A stretch of DNA of 64,000 bases from Bursaphelenchus xylophilus (GCA_904066235.2 CAJFCV020000003.1:2418001-2482000); one strand, 5' to 3'. Shown: positions 11,382 through 24,071, counted from the first letter of the stretch. Notes: generated from the sequence alone by a model not told the origin. Numbers and translations: made by a program.

Positions 11382-14300
11382 CTACGAGCTGTTCTTTTCG
11401 ATGAGTTCCTTGATTTTCCGATAAGATGGTCGCTTTGGGGGTAATTTGAGGATCATACGGAAGAGTTGGTTCATAAAATCTTTGATCTTCTGGTCCTTGA
11501 TGAACTTTTCCATACGCTCTTCAAGCACCTTCCCCTCCATTATATCAGATTTGAGCTGATAAACGACGGTTTTCTAAAAAATAAGGGTAAAACAAGCTAA
11601 TGTAATAATAGAATGAGGCCTGTAACGAGTGAAAAAGCTCCTTACATCAGTCTCGGTACTCCAGATCAGCGAATCCTTGTTGAAAATCCACATGACCACA
11701 AAAAAATAGCTGATCATGTCATCAAAATGAGCCCTCTCCAGATTCAAATGGGTGGATGGACTGCAGAAAGTGAGGTTCCCGAAGAATGGCACCTTGAGAC
11801 GAGGGGACTTTGGAGTGATTCTGGCTAGTCCAAGGTTGGAAATGAGGAGTTTTGAGCCAAGAAAGTCATAGTGAAAACTGGAAGGTTTGATGTCCCGATG
11901 GATAATATTGGAAAAGAGAAGGTCCTCCATGCAATTGAAGGTCAGGGAGACCAGTTTCAACCTCTCTTCGGTGCTCAGGTTACCACTCAGAACTTGTTTC
12001 TCGATGGACGGACCAAGCTGAAAAAGCACATTCTTTTAGATGGAGAACAAATTAATTGGCGTATTTCATTTTATCCGCAAACGCTTCGATACTCAGAACG
12101 AAGATATTATTGATAACACCGTCTTCAAAGTCCTGTATTTACTGCCCTTTCTGCAGAACGATTCCTATATTCCAAAGCTATTTTAAAAACAAAAGTATCC
12201 CGAAAAAATCAATCGTGTCTTGGCATTGCGTTTTATTTTTTTCCGCAAACAAAATGCTCGTTTCGAGACTCAGAATTATGCGGCCATGTCTAGGGTAACG
12301 ATTGCGCGGATTCCAAAAATCCAATTTATTTTTTTGATCTTCATATGTTTTGCAAAAATAGTATTGCAGGATAGAATTTTTTGCCGAATTTGTTCTCCTG
12401 GTCTATTGTTCAAAACCAGGGGAACAGTTGACACAGGACTTCTTTACTACGCGAGATTTTTTTTGTTTTTTCTCGTGTTCGAGCCAGGTTTTCACCGTGA
12501 AGACAACCTGGAATTTTTCCAAAAATGAAATTTTATCTAGACCCGCTCCCTCGTGCGATTTGATGTCTCTATTGCCAATTTTCTCTTCCGATAATCCACT
12601 AAATCTTGGAATGTTGCGATTCTTGTTGTGCCATGGACAATGTAAGTTTTATTTCTTACTGTGCTGACCTGTTTTCAAGCCTAATTATAGATCTATGTAG
12701 AATAGGACATTAGCTTTATTCTAATCAATTTCCAATCAGAAACATCGAGTTTCACAAAAATTCTTATGTTGTACTTGGTCCACGTGTTTGTTCCCTCGTT
12801 CAAGCTGCTATTCCATAAAATAAGTCTAGTTTAAACGGCAAAACTAACCTAGTGCCCGGCCCTAAAGTTGTACCTGCCCATTTTTTGCGAGCATGCCACT
12901 TTAGAGGGAGGAATAAATCACTCTACACCCTTCAGCTCTCACAGAGCACAATTTTTTTTTCTGCTGGCCTTTTCATATCCAACGGTGAAAAAACGGTCCG
13001 TTTTTTTATCGCAAAATAAGATTACAACTTACTTTTTTCGTTACCATCAGCCGGAAATTGAAGGCGTCCAATTGGGCCGTGACGATGAATTCGGGAATGG
13101 TTCCATTCACCTGACACTTTTTGGCTTGTCTCATTACCGCTGCCATCGCCTAGAATACCATTATTATTATGTCACAATAAGTTATTTTCTCTATTTTCCC
13201 CACTTACCTCAATCCTATTCAACTCAGATTTCACATCTTCAAACTGCACCGTGCACAACTCTCCACCCATTTCCATTTCGAATTCCCCAAAAGTTTTGTC
13301 GAATGTCTTGGCCGGGATGGTGACCCCAATCTTTCCGACGGTACAAAAGAATCCCTCCTGAGGTTCCGGCTGCCTTTCCAGGGGTTTATGGGGGAGCTCT
13401 GCCTCGACGCCTTCGACTTCATTCTGGTCGAAAATCTTCTCAATTTCCGGGCTCAATAAAAGATTTGTCACGGCGTCCTGTAAAAAATAAAACAATATTT
13501 TGGTCTTCCTTACCTTGGGCAATCCCTCAACAGTGAGCGGTGCCATCGTTTCCATTCGTGAGATTTTTGTTATTGAGGAGGAGTCTGCCATAGTGGTGGT
13601 TGTGTATGTTGTTCCTTTCCGAGTGCTAGCGTTGCTGTTGCTATCATGCAAAGATTCAAAATGCGCTGCTTGCAATCTTGCTTCCTAAAAGAATTGTTAT
13701 TCGATTTTTTTCGAATTTTTTAGCCTTATTTTTTAAGGAATAAACTGCTCCTAGAAAAACATGGCGCTTACCCGAAGTTTTCTCCGCATGTGGATCCAGA
13801 ACATTCCGTTGGCGATACTGATCGATATAAGAGATATGGCCAGACCCGAAAACACAATCGAATAGAGGGTGGTGAGGTTAGGGCACGGAGGACGGCTTAA
13901 AGATGAGTTTTATGGCGACTTGCCGCTCGACTTACCCCGTTATCCCTTCTGTTGTTGTTGTGCTACTAGAATGTGGCCTAAAAGTCTTGACATGTGTGCA
14001 TAGTACTTTGTGGGGCGAGGGGGTCACTATTTACAAAAAATATGGGGAGGGGGGGGCGGGGGGGGGGGGTTTAAATGAGCGGGTGTCACTTATTTTTTTA
14101 TCAATTGTGACATTTCGTTTGGACAAAACTCAAAAAGTGGGCGGGACGAATTTTTCGTTTATTTCGCGTTGCCGTGAGTTGCAGCTTATGTTGAGCGCGT
14201 AAAATAGCATAGTGCGCTCTTCCGTCGCACCGTGCTGAACATCGCAAAACGCCATGACCGCACAATGCAAACACATGTCAAGACTTTTCTTCTCACCTAA

Positions 14301-15711
14301 TCGTGGACACTGTTTCGTTTCCTGGAACCGCCTGAAAAAAGACCAGTGTTATGATGTGTTATGAGCAGTCGCTTCGCATTGTGAATCACAATTGTATCAG
14401 CCCTTTTTCTTATCATAATTTCATTTGCATAGTACGACCCGTTTCCTCTCGAACCTCTTCCCTTTTCTTACCGGTGAATCATCCGGGAGGAATCGAATCT
14501 TGATCGAAGCGTGGTTGTCATAATTGCTCCAAATCTCACCATCGCACTCTTTTGTTAGCCAAGCGAACGCACTCTGAAAACGAGAGGAAATTGTAAACTT
14601 TATTGATAAACCAGAGCATTAAAACTTGTGCAAGGCCTACCAGACTGTACCATTCGTACAGATCGGAGAAAGCGAACATTCCTTGGGAGGTGTTGCATTC
14701 GCGGAAGTTTTGGTAACCTTCAGACTGAAAACCAAAAAATTTCTTGAACGGTTTGTACTTTTTAGCCAAAAAAGTAAGTTTTTGCGCCTCCTCTTTCCTT
14801 TTTTAGCGGACCTTTCCGTCCTTCGTGCGCCTAGTATTAGGAGAAAGACTCGACCCATTAAGTCAAGTGTTCCTAAATGAGTCAAGTGTTTCCCTCAACA
14901 AATAAATTTTTTCTCCGACTCACCAACTGCTTGAGATCATCGATTTGAAGACATTTATCGCCCGACAAATAGTACGTGGGTCCCGACGCGTATTGAAAGA
15001 AGAGCCAACTACCATCAGGGTTGGCGTTGCCGAGAATTTCAAGTTCGCCGCTCAAATCGACTTTCCAACGAGCAAATTTTTTAACTCCATCCTCCGTTGA
15101 AAGCACGGCGTAGACGTAATCTTCGGTTGCGAAGCCACACTCGGTACGGAAGTCCACTAAATCCATCTCGTTACCACCGTCCTTCCATTTGAATACTCTT
15201 AATATGCTGAAAAAAGAGTCATGTCGATCGTCCACTTACTCTTGGTCAATGGTGATTCCGAACCGTGTCATATCATGACTCCAAATTGCACGAATTAATG
15301 ACCTGTAAACGTGGAAAGCATATTAGTGTCTCTCTTAAGATATCTCCAAAAAGAATGTTATGCACGGTGCATTCACAACGAGAAAAATTTTAAAAATCAG
15401 CAAGTCCTCACCCGAAAAAAAATTGTTTTGTAAAAAACTTGTCGCCTAGAAAGTGCGTTCTCCACTTACGTCTCGTGTCCAGTTTCGCTTTCGCGCAAGT
15501 CAAGAAGCGTTTTGGAAATGTCATAGGAAGTGTTATCGTTGGCGAGGACAGGAGACCAAATTTCAGCTTTTGCAGTGCTCATCGGCATGAAATTCTTCAA
15601 CACTTCGCACTTCTGGAACAGGTTGAGAAACGCACCGACCGGGTCAGCCTTGCAATCGTTCCCCGGCGGCAGCGCTGACAGTACCATCAAGATGGCGAGG
15701 AAAGTCAGCAT
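11382..15711 (-). CDS. Receptor-like transmembrane pseudokinase 2
   Basis: Thirteen exons close in frame: 15711-15470, 15302-15240, 15206-14924, 14724-14641, 14573-14472, 14331-14297, 13977-13936, 13895-13772, 13684-13514, 13477-13208, 13149-13033, 12017-11646 and 11573-11382 (about 698 aa). The layout matches pseudokinase 1: signal peptide, ectodomain (IWSHD, FARWKVDLSGE, YYLSGDKC, FRECNTSQGMF, FAWLTKECDGEIW), short Thr stalk, membrane segment and MRRKLR, Ser/Thr linker and CK1-like domain. HRDIKPSS, SNLGLAR and ELCTVQF again show loss of the VAIK Lys, the catalytic-loop Asn and the DFG Asp. This copy has no transposon in the intron after the membrane exon and a normal GTAAGG donor after the linker, so it is the clean reference for copy 1. 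Confidence 0.82.
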
Positions 15712-15720
15712 TCTCGAGAG

Positions 15721-15732
15721 CGACTGGTCGGT
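15721..15732 (-). promoter_or_regulatory. Start-proximal motif, receptor pseudokinase 2
   Basis: ACCGACCAGTCG on the minus strand, nine bases upstream of the ATG, followed by CTCTCGAGA as in pseudokinase 1. Confidence 0.55.
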
Positions 15733-16420
15733 GGGGGTGATGAGGAAGGCAAATGGGAGAATTTCATTTTGGAAATGACTTTTGACAGTGCTTGCGGAAA
15801 GTACATGTTATTTGCATAAAAAAACAGAGTGCAAAACAAAATTTTATTTCGCACGATGCAAAAAAATGCACGAAAAATTTTGAACTGCACGGTGCGAAAA
15901 GAATTTTGTTTTTCCGATTGCAAAGTGCAATGAGAGAATTTGGCGACAAAGACTTGGATTTTTGCACTGATACCCTGCGCGGAAGGCCTCGAATTTTGGC
16001 CTGTTACGGTAACATTACGAGAGACGAAAAGTTAGCGAAGGCTCGGCGAAGACTTTCTATGTGTCCACCGTTTCCACTTTTAGCTATCATTAACGCTAGC
16101 TTTCTTTACCCTGGGTTATTGTAACGTATAAAAGAACGAAATTTGCGGCAAAAAACGAAGATCCGTAACTTTTATCTAGATAGTATTCTTATAACTACAT
16201 GTAAAATACCTCGAAACAGGTACTGAACTATTCTAGGACCTGATCAGTCTTATTATTTCTACTAACTAAGTCTCCCCTTACTGATTTGATCTGATAACCC
16301 TAGTTTTCTTGACTCGCACCACGAGATCGTTCAATAGCCCGACATGAAAAATTTAACACTTCCCATCAACGAAAACCAATAATTTATTTCCTAAACTTCA
16401 TACTTTGACTAGAATCTTTA
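15733..16420. other. Spacer between pseudokinases 2 and 3
   Basis: About 690 bases with no supportable gene. The first 200 bases hold four GCACNGTGC-type palindromes (for example near 15850, 15890 and 15920). The rest is plain AT-rich sequence that should include the promoter of pseudokinase 2 and the 3' end of pseudokinase 3. Confidence 0.5.
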
Positions 16421-19400
16421 TTACGTATTCTTCTCGATGAGCTGCTTGATCTTCCGATAAGATGGCCGTTTTGGAGGCAATTTGACAATCAATCGAAACA
16501 GTTGGCGAAGGAAATCTTTAAGCTTTTGGTCCTCGATGAATTTTTCCAAACGCTCTTCGAGAAGGTTTCCCTCCAACATATCAGATTTGAGCTGATAAAC
16601 GACTGTCTTCTAAAAAATAAGAGTAAAATAAGCTAAAGTAATAAAAAATTAGGTCTAAAAAGGGAGAAAATATGCTTACATCAGTCTCGCTGCTCCAGAG
16701 CAGCAAATCCTTGTTGAAGATCCACAAAACTACATAGAAATAGCTGACCATGTCATCGAAATGAGTCCTCTCCAGATTCAAATGGGTAGATGGACTGCAG
16801 AAAGTGAGGTTCCCGAAGAATGGCACCTTGAGACGAGGGGACTTTGGAGTGATTCTGGCAAGTCCAAGGTTGGAAATGAGGAGTTTTGAGCCAACAAAAT
16901 CATAGCGAAAACTTGAAGGTTTGATGTCACGATGGATAATATTGGAAAAGAGAAGGTCCTCCATGCAATTGAAGGTCAGAGAGACCAGAGTCAGCTTCTC
17001 TTCCATGCTCAGCGTACCATTCAGGACTTGTTTTTCGATAGATGGACCAATCTGAAAACGAATGTTACAAAATTCTAGGAGTTTATTGAATCAGTAACCA
17101 AAAACAATAAATTGCTCACTAGTTTGTATAAACTTGGTTTCTATCAAGACACAACCAATTCTTGATTCTAAAATACGGATTTGAACGTAAATATCGCATA
17201 AACTAAGCGCTGATTTCTTACATTTTTCGATATTATTTTAGGTATCCCTAGGATCTGAAAGATAATATGGTCTTCGAGTCCTGTCCATTCTCTATTTCCA
17301 AAGATACCTAAAAAGCGAAAACTTCTCGAAAAACTAATCTTGTCTTGGCATTGTGTTTCGTTTTTATCGGCAAACACAACCTTCGCTTCGAGACTCAGAA
17401 TCATTACCCTAGCGTAGAAAATTATTTTTTCTGCTGGCCTTTTCATTTCCAACGGTCAAAAACGGTACGTTTTTTCGTAAAATAATGATTTCAACTTACT
17501 TTTTTCGCCACCATCAGCCGGAAATTGAAGGCGTCCAATTGGGCCGTGACCATGAATTCGGGGATGGTCCCATTTATCTGCTTCTTTTGGGCTTGTCTCA
17601 TTACCGCTGCCATTGCCTAGAATATTATTATTATTTCGTCCTGTTATTTTCTTTATTTTGTGCACTCACCTCAATCCTATTCAATTCAGATTCCACATCT
17701 TCAAACTGCACTGTGCACAACTCTCCGCCCATTTCCATTTCGAATTCCCCAAAAGTTTTGTCGAACGTTTTGGCCGGGATGGTGACCCCAATCTTTCCGA
17801 TGGCACAAAAGAATCCCTCTTGGGGTTCCGGCTGTCTTTCCAGAGGTGTATAGGGGAGCTCTGCTTCGATCCCTTCCACTTCATTCTGGTCAAAGATCCT
17901 CTCAATTTCCGGACTCAGCAAAAGTTTTGTCACGTCGTCCTGTAAAAATAAACCAAAGTTTTGGTCTTTGTTACCTTGGGCAATCCCTCAGAAGAGAGCG
18001 ATGACATCGTTGCCATCCGTGAGATTTTTGTTGTTGAGGAGTCTGCCGCAGTGGTTGTGGAAGTCGTTGTTTTCCGAGGGCTTTTGGTCTTCTTGTTACG
18101 ATGCAACGGTTCGACTTGCAGTTTTGCTTTCTGAAAGCATTGTTCTTCGATAGGAAAGTTACGTTTTATACCTATTTTTTTGAGTAGAGGTTAATGTTTC
18201 CACCAAAAATTAAATTTTCCCGCGCGGAGTTATTACATAATTCGCTTTCTCGGCGGCGGTGCGATTTTTGATACATTAGAGCGCTCAATATTTTCAAGGC
18301 AGACTGATATTACAAAAAACGTGACTCTTACCCGCAGTTTTTTCCGCATATGGACGAAAAAAATGCCGTTGCCGATACCGATCGAGACAAGAATTATGGC
18401 CAGGCCCGAAAACACAATCGCATAGAAGTTGGTGAGGTCAGTGCAGAGCGGTTGTGTAGTCGGAGCGTAGATTGTTGTTGTTGTCGTTCTTTGAATCGCC
18501 TGAAAAAATACCAATGAATACTCTGTTATGCACAGTGACTTCGCACAGTAGAACAAATTTCCGACATTTGCACAGTGCGGCCCGTTTCCTCTCAAATCGC
18601 CTTCTCGTTTCTTACCGGTGGATCGTCCGGGAGGAATCGAATTTTGACGTAATCATGGGCCTTATGATCGCTCCAAATCTGGCCATTGCACTCTCTTGTC
18701 AGCCATGCGAACGCACTCTGAAAACGAGAGGAAATTATGGAAGTTTATTGATAAATCAGCGAATTAAAACTTGTGCAAGGCCTACCAGACTGTACCATTC
18801 GTACAGATCGGAGAAAGCGAACATTCCTTGGTGGGTGTCGCATTCGCGGAAGATTTGGTAACCTTCAGACTGAAAAACAGAAAAGAAGTAAAAAGTTGTA
18901 TCGTCTTGAACGGTACTTTTCTTACGACTATGCAATAAAAAAGGGTAATTCTTCGGCAACAATTATTAGGAGAAAGACTTGACCCATTGAGTCAAGTCTT
19001 CCTAAATGAGTCAAGTGTTTCCCTCAACAAATAATTTTTTTTCTCCGACTCACCAACTGCTTGAGATCATCGATTTGAAGACATTTATCGTCCGTCAAAT
19101 AGTACGTGGGCCCCAACTCGTATTGAAAAAAGAGCCAACTACCATTAGGACTGGCGTCGCCGAGAAGTTCAACTGTGCCGCTCAAGTCGACTTTCCAACG
19201 AGCAAATTTTTTAACTCCATCCTCGTGTAAAACCTGGCTGTAGACGTAATCTTCGGTCGCAAATCCATACTCGATACCGAAGGTGGTTCCCAAATCCAGC
19301 TCCTTTTCATCGTCATTCCACATAAAGACATTTTTTCTGATAAATTAGAGGCATGTCAACTGTCAGCTTACTGTTCAAAATCACCCGTGTAGTATCCGAA

Positions 19401-20197
19401 TCGTGTCACATTATGATCCCAAACTGCAGGCAGTAAGTTGTGTTGTTGGCTGAAAATGTAAAAATATTATAACCAGGTGACCTGTTATTAACGAGGCTGA
19501 CATGTCTTGTCTCTCTTGAAGACATCTCCAAAAAAGAAATGGAAGATTTTTTAGCTGTCTACAAAAATAAAATTCTTGCACTGTGTGAAAGAACTTTTTT
19601 CGCTGCGCACAGTGCATTTTTCTTCTTTTTGCACTGTGCAATTTTTGTCGCGCGCCCAAAATTCGCGGCGACATGGTTAAAAAAGGCTTTCGTCGCGCGA
19701 TTTTGGAATTGCACGGTGCAGAAATGAGAATGATTTTTGAATTGCACAGTGCAAAAAAGCTTGGCGACAAAATATTTCCCATTGCACAGTGCAGTCACCA
19801 CTTTTTCATCTGCACGGTGCACAAAGCGAAAAAATGTGAATGCACGGTGCATTCACATTCTGAAAAAATTTAAAAAATTCTCGTAATTTTGGCTAGAAAA
19901 AATATTTTTTTTGTCAAAAAAATCGCTAGAAACTTTGTTCCCCACTTACGTCAACTCTTCAGTTTTTCCATTGCGCAAGTCAAGACGAGATTTGTAAATG
20001 GAAAAATTTGTGCTTTTCCAGTCTGGGACCCGAATTTCAGCTGTTGCCGCGCTCAGAGGCAAGAAATTCTTCAACTCTTCACACTTCTGGAACAGGTTTT
20101 GGAACTTGCGAAGCGGCTCGGCTTCAGTTTGGGGACGACTACGATTTCCCGGCGACAGCGCTGACAACGCTGGCCAAATAGTGAACAAAATCAGCAT
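16421..20197 (-). CDS. Receptor-like transmembrane pseudokinase 3
   Basis: Eleven exons close in frame: 20197-19950, 19449-19372, 19336-19054, 18869-18786, 18717-18616, 18499-18332, 18130-17975, 17939-17670, 17616-17500, 17051-16680 and 16609-16421 (about 688 aa). Signal peptide and ectodomain cover residues 1-265. One exon then encodes stalk (TTTTTIYAPTTQP), membrane segment and MRKKLR. A linker reaches about residue 373 and the CK1-like domain runs to the end. HRD lies near residues 542-544 with IKPSS after it; NLG replaces DFG near 563-565; ELCTVQF marks the lost Lys. The CK1-type segments FFGNLTFCSPSTH and FDD align with the RGT-RYASLNAH and RDD region of CK1/TTBK. It is divergent from the gene at 20376, with about 180 bases between the two starts. 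Confidence 0.82.
19555..19860. repeat. Palindrome cluster (GCACNGTGCA) in intron 1 of pseudokinase 3
   Basis: At least eight copies of GCACAGTGCA, GCACGGTGCA or GCACTGTG appear in about 300 bases, separated by unrelated sequence of 20-60 bases. No terminal repeats bound the cluster. Confidence 0.65.
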
Positions 20198-20206
20198 TCT
20201 CGAAAC

Positions 20207-20218
20207 CGACTGGTCGGT
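20207..20218 (-). promoter_or_regulatory. Start-proximal motif, receptor pseudokinase 3
   Basis: ACCGACCAGTCG on the minus strand, nine bases upstream of the ATG. It shares the 180-base divergent spacer with the motif at 20363. Confidence 0.55.
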
Positions 20219-20362
20219 GGGGATAATGAGGAGGAGAAAATGAAAAAAAAAATTATTTTGAAAATTTTGAAAGTACACTATTTTTGCAAAAAATAAAAAA
20301 ATTTTTTAATTTTTGTTTTTTCAAAATGAAAAAACTCCCTCAGTCTTTCCACCAATCCTGTT

Positions 20363-20375
20363 ACCGACCGGTCGG
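20363..20375 (+). promoter_or_regulatory. Start-proximal motif, short-tailed receptor gene
   Basis: ACCGACCGGTCGG directly abuts the ATG. CCGACCGGTCGG is a perfect palindrome here. Confidence 0.6.
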
Positions 20376-23300
20376 ATGTTTCTCATCCCTCTCTTCCTTC
20401 CCGCGATTTCTGCCCTCTTCTTAAGTCCTCAGCCGGGTGTTGTGCTTGATGCGCTTTGGCAGATTTACAAAGGCTGCGATTTGCGGCGGTACATGCCGGA
20501 GAACGCGACTGGGGCAAGGATTTACTCTAGGGAGCTTGATCCGTTGGCGATCAACAACCTGTATGTTGTTGAGTATGAGGTGGACTTTGTGAGTGGAATT
20601 AATAAGACCATTTCGAGGTAAGTGAGGGCTGAGTCACAAGTTTCTTTAAACTTTTTTTTCGCAGGCTGCAGAATGAAAATGAAAACAAAATTCCGATTTT
20701 TTTAGAAAATTCTTGATGAAGACATATAGAGCAGATGGGATCTGGAGCCGGGATATGAGCAAAGTGGGACTTATTGTGCACACAAACAATGAGTAAGTTG
20801 GAAATTATTTTTTTATTTTTTATATTTTTTTATTTTTTTTATTTATTTTTTTTTTCTTATTTTTTATATTTATTATTTTTTTTATTGTTTATATTTCTTA
20901 TTTTTTATTTTTTTCTATTTATATTATTTTTTTATTTATTTATTTTTTATTTTTTATATTTCTTATTTTTTATTGTTTATATTTCTTATTTTTTTATTTT
21001 TTTCTATTTATATTTATTATTTTTTTAATAATTTTATTTTATTTATATTATTTTATTTTTTTGTATTTCATTTTTTTTATTTTTTATTTAATTTCAGACA
21101 TCATTTTGTCTGGTCTAACGATCTAACCCGCACGTTAAAGTTGGAAAACCCACCACCCGGCGATTTAACTGGATTTGAGTTAAAGGGCAAAATTTACGCG
21201 ATATTACAAGGTGGAGGAAGGTCAAAGTTTGGTCGTTGGAACTCTAATTTGACTGGAGGCGTCGAGTATTTTCCCGGGAAAGAAGAAGAAGGATTCTTTG
21301 AACTTTATGAGCCAAAAGGTTATATTTATTATTTGAATTCGAACTGTAAACAGTTCCCTAAATATTGGAGTATGGTGAGTTTTATAGGAAAAACAATTTT
21401 TTGGGGCTAAAATTGAAAAAAAATTTTTTTTGAAAAATAAAATTTTTTTTTATTTTTTCAAGTTTTACCAAAAATCAATATATTCTTCAAAAAACGTGTG
21501 TTTTAGTCGTTTCTCTACGAAATGCCTGACTGCGAAGACGGAGAAGGAATTTTTAATCGAAGCAAGCTTGGTGTATTTAACAGTATGGTAAGTCTCGTTA
21601 TCACTCAAATAATAAACTTCCTTTTTCTGGCCCGGCGCTTCGCAGCTTGCGCCCTGGTTTCCCTGCAGACTGCGAATAAAAGGAGGAAACAGCCTAAGCG
21701 CTAAAACTAACAGGGGAAGTACACCAAGTGCGACGCTCAGATTTTGATGAAACTTGGCACAAATTTAGAATAATTTTTTCAAAGATATATGCGAGAATCC
21801 TGGCTCGCGCTTTGCAGAAACAACCGAGATTTTTAGATCGAAAGTCGGCCTAAATTTTGGACTTTTTGTCGAATTTCGGCACGAAAAGTTTCATGCCTAT
21901 TTCTACCGTAAAGGATAATGTTTCTATAAAAAAATCAAATTTTTCCGCACGAAACTGCCAAAGTTATGGCCAAAAAGCGTTTTTCTCTTTGACCGCTCTC
22001 CACGTTTAGCGTGCTCTCTCGGCGGCAAAAATCGTTCGATATCTCGGCGGCGCCTGCAAAGCGCGAGTTAAAACTTTCAGGAATTGATATTTAGTCTATT
22101 CCCGACGTGTGTGCAAAATTTAAAGAAAATCTGAGCGTCGCACTTGGGGTACTTCCCTTGTAAGCTTAACTAAGCCTAACCTGCCTACGCCTGATATTCC
22201 ATCCAACCGGAATTGTTCGGGCGCAAGCTGCAAAACCTTCTTTTCGCTGGGGCCAGAAAAAGGAAGTTTCACTCAAATAATGTGTCCGAAACAATTTTCT
22301 TCAGTCCATATTCGCATATCTGACAAGGAAGTGCTCCGATCAAACCTATAGCAACTACTGGAGCCATGCCTATGCGAAGATTCAGTTTTTTTCGCGGCCT
22401 ATTGCAAATACGACCACGGTGAGTTTTGTGAAATCCGCACTGTGCAAAGAAGTGGGATTTTGAAAATCGAGATTTTTCGCCAGAATTCACTGTGCATTTG
22501 ACCTTTTGCACTGCAATAAAAAAAAATTTCAAAAAATCAAACATTCAAATTTGTTATAAATTTTATTTTCAGGCTCTTGTAATTACAACGACCACCATTC
22601 CAACGTCCACTACACAACCCTCAACTGTAATGAGGGAATTAACTGTGAGTTTGTGGCATGACTCAAAAAAAGCGACAAGAAATTTTTGATTTTTGAAGCC
22701 CGCACAGTGCGGAGTTTGCAGCCGAACGCACTGTGCAAAAAAAAAAGAAAATTCTTTTGCACTGTGGACGGTGCGAAATTATTTTTCCATTTTTTGCACA
22801 GTGCAATTTTTAGCGATATTTTTTTAATGTGCGACAGAATTTTTTTGACTGCACAGTGCAGTAAACATAAAAAAATCGAATCTTTTTTTTTTAAATCAAA
22901 TTTTTGCGGTAATTTTAGGTTTTTTTTCAGACCACTGAAACAACAACAACAACAACCATCACGACTATGACTAACACTGAAACATCTATTACAGAAGCTA
23001 GGTAATTTTACTGAAGCGCAAGATTTTTTATTTTTTTTTTATTTTTACCGGCAATGATACGGAAGGTTCAAATTATGAACAGCTGTATAATTGCAATTTT
23101 CATATCAACATAGCAAGCGGAATTAAAAAAAGAAAGTTTGGAAAAAATTTCTTTATTTTGGCCACAACAAATCTACTCCGTGAACTGCGCCCAAGCTTTT
23201 GCACTAAGGTTAGGAAAAAACGCTTCTACCTAGCTGGCACTGAATTACTATAATAGCTCTGTAGTTTTAAGGGTACCTACGAAGGCTATGACGACTCATT

Positions 23301-23774
23301 TAGTTCCATACGGAGGCAATAAGTTTAGTTCCGGACATGTTTCATCGTATAAAGTGTGAAATCGCAGGCTGCAGCCGTTTTTGAGGGGTAAGGTGGCACG
23401 TAAAAAAGAAGGCACCTTACTAACTAAATCCACTGTCCGGGCATTGACAACGATGAATTGAGCGTGCACGCTAAATTTGGGTTAATTCCTACCAGTTTCC
23501 GCGAAGTTATAAGTTGTGGCCAAAATAAGGAGCTTTTACCGAAAGTTTTCTGCAAAAGGTGAGCTAAAAATTTTGAATATATCTTGCAAAAAATGGTGTA
23601 AATGTGTCCTAAATTTGATTAATATCTCATCAAACTTTTTCCTACAAAATAAGATCCTCTATTTTTAGCTCTGAAGAATTGGTGACGTCATCGAACAGCT
23701 CAATTATCTACATGATTATCATCTCGATTCTCGGCGTTCTTTGCATTCTCGCCATTATTTTTGCTGCAGTTTAA
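20376..23774 (+). CDS. Short-tailed single-pass receptor-family protein
   Basis: Eight exons close in frame: 20376-20617, 20706-20792, 21098-21374, 21507-21587, 22305-22418, 22573-22644, 22931-23001 and 23669-23774 (about 349 aa). The signal peptide (MFLIPLFLPAISALF) is followed by the ectodomain: CDLRRYMPENATGA, GIWSRDM, HHFVWSNDLTR, FGRWNSNLTGG, YYLNSNC, CEDGEGIF and YWSHAYAKIQF. A Thr-rich stalk leads to a final exon whose membrane segment (IIYMIIISILGVLCILAII) ends at FAAV-stop, so there is almost no cytoplasmic tail. No kinase-like domain is present. A decoy, co-receptor or GPI-like role is possible but only inferred. Intron 2 is a T-rich tract and intron 4 holds a transposon. Confidence 0.8.
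20800..21090. repeat. T-rich low-complexity intron
   Basis: Nearly pure TTTATTTTT-type sequence fills intron 2. The matching intron of the paralog at 38690-38915 is equally T-rich, so the tract predates their split or is maintained. Confidence 0.7.
21614..22269. mobile_element. Terminal-inverted-repeat element in an intron, with about 12-base duplication
   Basis: The ends AAACTTCCTTTTTCTGG and CCAGAAAAAGGAAGTTT are inverted, and CACTCAAATAAT stands on both sides. The paralogous intron at 39425-39473 has one CACTCAAATAAT and no insert. A duplication of this length points to a Mutator-like (MULE) mobiliser. Inside, a further element (21713-22159) is seen. Confidence 0.75.
21713..22159. mobile_element. 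Nested element with GGGAAGTAC termini
   Basis: The left end GGGGAAGTACACCAAGTGCG and the right end CGCACTTGGGGTACTTCCC are inverted, extended by CTCAGATTTT. Parts of the same repeat occur at about 36990-37670 and its terminal region resembles 61860-62030. Confidence 0.65.
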
Positions 23775-24071
23775 ATACATCTAGTCATGCTGTTCCGACG
23801 GATAGAGCCACGTGAAATATTGTGAACAAATTTTGTGAATAAACAATATCTTTATCTTTGATTTTCTTATTTTTTTTCTAATTTACAAGTTCAAATTTAT
23901 TTTTTCGGACCTGTTTTATTTTTTTGTCAATTGCGACACTTCGTTCCATAACTCACAAGAAAATATTGAATAATGAGAACTAATTGAGGACAATGACGTC
24001 ATTTCTCTTGAAAGTTTATTTTATTCCAAACAAAATCGGTGTAAAAAAGAATTTCCGTAACAGCAGTATGG

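Noticed and set aside
20665..20700. Extra acceptor (TTTTCGCAG) and possible exon in intron 1 of the gene at 20376
   Set aside because: The sequence GCTGCAGAATGAAAATG recurs in the paralog at 38120-38140, but using it would break phase with the conserved exon 2, so it was not added.
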